A stretch of DNA of 64,000 nt from Tubulanus polymorphus (taxonomy: Eukaryota; Nemertea; Palaeonemertea; Tubulaniformes; Tubulanidae). The DNA lies in NCBI RefSeq assembly GCF_964204645.1, contig NC_134028.1:6236501-6300500 (forward strand). The letters run 5' to 3'. Below, piece after piece: positions 1-64,000 of the stretch. The translations under genes were made by a program, and so were the position numbers. Under the pieces are notes generated by a model. The model did no database searches. It was not told where the DNA came from and worked only from the letters and a program-made list of their open reading frames with translations. Every line of letters starts with the position of its first letter. Positions within the stretch are counted from its first letter, which is position 1.

Positions 1-59
1 TGCAATTTCCTAGGGGATTAGAATGAAATATGCATTTAACAACCTACCGTATGTCTTGA

Positions 60-173
60 CCTAAGAGCCACCTCTATGTAAAGGCAGAGTCCGGACCCCG
101 AGAGTGGTCTTAAGTTGTTAGATTACCTATAAGATGGTCTTCAACTGATCGTGACTACGCAACTGGCCCCAGG
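60..173. repeat. MITE-like fragment, TTAGATT..GGTCTT family
   Basis: Shares GTTAGATTRSCTATA, GGTCTTCAA and GACTACGCAACTGG with 14895-15058 and more weakly with 11510-11591. Confidence 0.5.
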
Positions 174-519
174 AAATTTCTCAACTATGCAGGGTTTGAA
201 CCCACAGCCTGGTATCCAGGATGAGTAGAGAGTATTGGAAGGAAATTTAAGGGCACCCTTCTGATCTTAGGGCACACCCAGTATCCAGGTGAATGCGAGC
301 GCCGAAAACTTTGAAAATATGGTAACATTTAAAGGCTTTTAGAGGGCTTCTAGAGGCTAGCAGAGCAATCCAGAATAAACGAATCCGAGACAAGATTTCA
401 ACAGATGCGGATAAAAAATGAAGCTGGCGAACCCATGAAAGAATGGTTGTCGCCAACTTCAAGATCAACAATGAATTTCACAGAAGACACCCATGAAAAA
501 CACTGGCATTGTTTTTTAT

Positions 520-900
520 ATTTTCCCTAGTGCCCCTATAATCTTTAAAAGTGCCCCTTAACAATTATACAGAATACGGCTAAGTTGCCCCTTCATTGTT
601 AACAATCGGCAAAAATTGCCTCGTCTTCACATTTATCCGTATGTCGTGTGCCGTATTCCAAAGCAAAAGTGCCCCTAAAATTTTAGAAATTAGGCAAAAA
701 AGTGTCTTTTTCTTCAGCATTCACCGCGAATTAAAGCCTAACCCTTGAAAAGGCAAAGTGCCCTTTTCTTCAACATTTTCCGCGTATAGTGCCCTCTTCT
801 AAAGTACGAGTGCCCCCTTTAGTCCTCCCTGAAAATGCAAGGACAAGGTGCCCTCATCTAAAGCATGAGTGCCCCTTGAAAAAGGAAAGTGCCCTTTTTA
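520..900. repeat. Degenerate GTGCCCC-rich repeat
   Basis: The words AAAGTGCCCCT, AAAGTGCCCTT or close variants recur about ten times at irregular spacing. It looks like a decayed minisatellite or repeated mobile-element ends. Confidence 0.5.
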
Positions 901-1242
901 ATTTATCATGATAAAAGGCCTAATATCAAATATGATTATCTCTCCTCACTTTCTCGGCAGCAGTATTTACCGATTAATTTTATAATTATGCCCGGATTCC
1001 GGACACGGAATTAGCGGTTGCTGAAATAATGCCGTCAAAAATATTGCCGGTGAAATTTCGAAGGGCACTTAAAAATTCTAGACCGTATTGGGCAATACGG
1101 CTAATACGGTCTGGATCCGCCCCTGGTATCTCAGAGTTGAACACCCTGCGAGCTGTATTTCGTATTACTTTTACTTCGTATTACTTTTCGTAAACTTTTT
1201 TTTCTCATTTATTTAAATACGAATTTGTATGAATCTACACAG

Positions 1243-64000
<62,758 letters not shown>

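Larger units (their letters stand above)
1..1242. other. Upstream intron, no exon seen
   Basis: No cadherin-like coding segment is visible on either strand. It holds a MITE-like fragment near 60-173 and a stretch rich in GTGCCCC from about 520 to 900. Exon 1 starts inside a codon, so the previous exon lies left of the window. Confidence 0.7.

Overview
The window is animal genomic DNA: AT-rich, with spliced genes bounded by GT-AG introns and many short inverted-repeat transposons and tRNA-derived SINEs in the introns. The intron style and repeat types suggest an invertebrate, perhaps a lophotrochozoan, but nothing here fixes the species. I see no bacterial operons, rRNA, CRISPR array or functional tRNA gene.

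One plus-strand gene fills the window. It encodes part of a giant cadherin-like protein. I could place 129 exons from 1243 to the right edge, about 21 kb of coding sequence and about 7,000 residues, with no start codon, signal peptide, transmembrane segment or stop. They encode about 66 consecutive cadherin-type repeats of roughly 105 residues. The first three repeats are canonical (LDYE, DVNDN, ATDAD). From about 4.5 kb to about 63 kb the repeats keep the ATDxD motif but have lost LDRE, and DxNDN has become xRNxxxPxF. LDRE-like sequence (DIDRET) returns only in the last exon, just before a furin-like RRKR.

Layout: 1-1242 is intron with degenerate repeats; 1243-3522 holds the canonical repeats in irregular, partly split-codon exons; 4039-63044 is a very regular alternation of two phase-0 exon types. 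An A exon (about 180-200 nt) carries the end of one repeat and the start of the next. A B exon (about 120-140 nt) carries the middle of a repeat. Three exons (7470-7784, 31229-31534, 50208-50639) are fusions in which these introns are missing. 63139-64000 returns to split-codon exons.

The array grew by higher-order duplication. Two consecutive blocks of 15 repeats (16858-31345 and 31744-44009) match exon by exon, the part from about 43.6 kb onward shows a six-repeat period, and 11687-16055 matches 16153-19886 with a four-repeat offset. A decayed half-exon at 29966-30042 is a fossil of this process. Other special points are a Thr/Pro-rich linker (44485-44787), a recurring C-x7-C pair in seven repeats, a furin-like RVKR in mid-array (37706-37717), and a 54-bp duplication that multiplies a splice acceptor in frame (10471-10586).

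Most introns over 300 bp hold copies of small repeat families: palindromic MITEs, TTAA-bounded MITEs, CAGGGTGGCCACT-ended elements, elements with a hammerhead-like core, and SINEs. Assignment of these to named superfamilies is inference from their ends.
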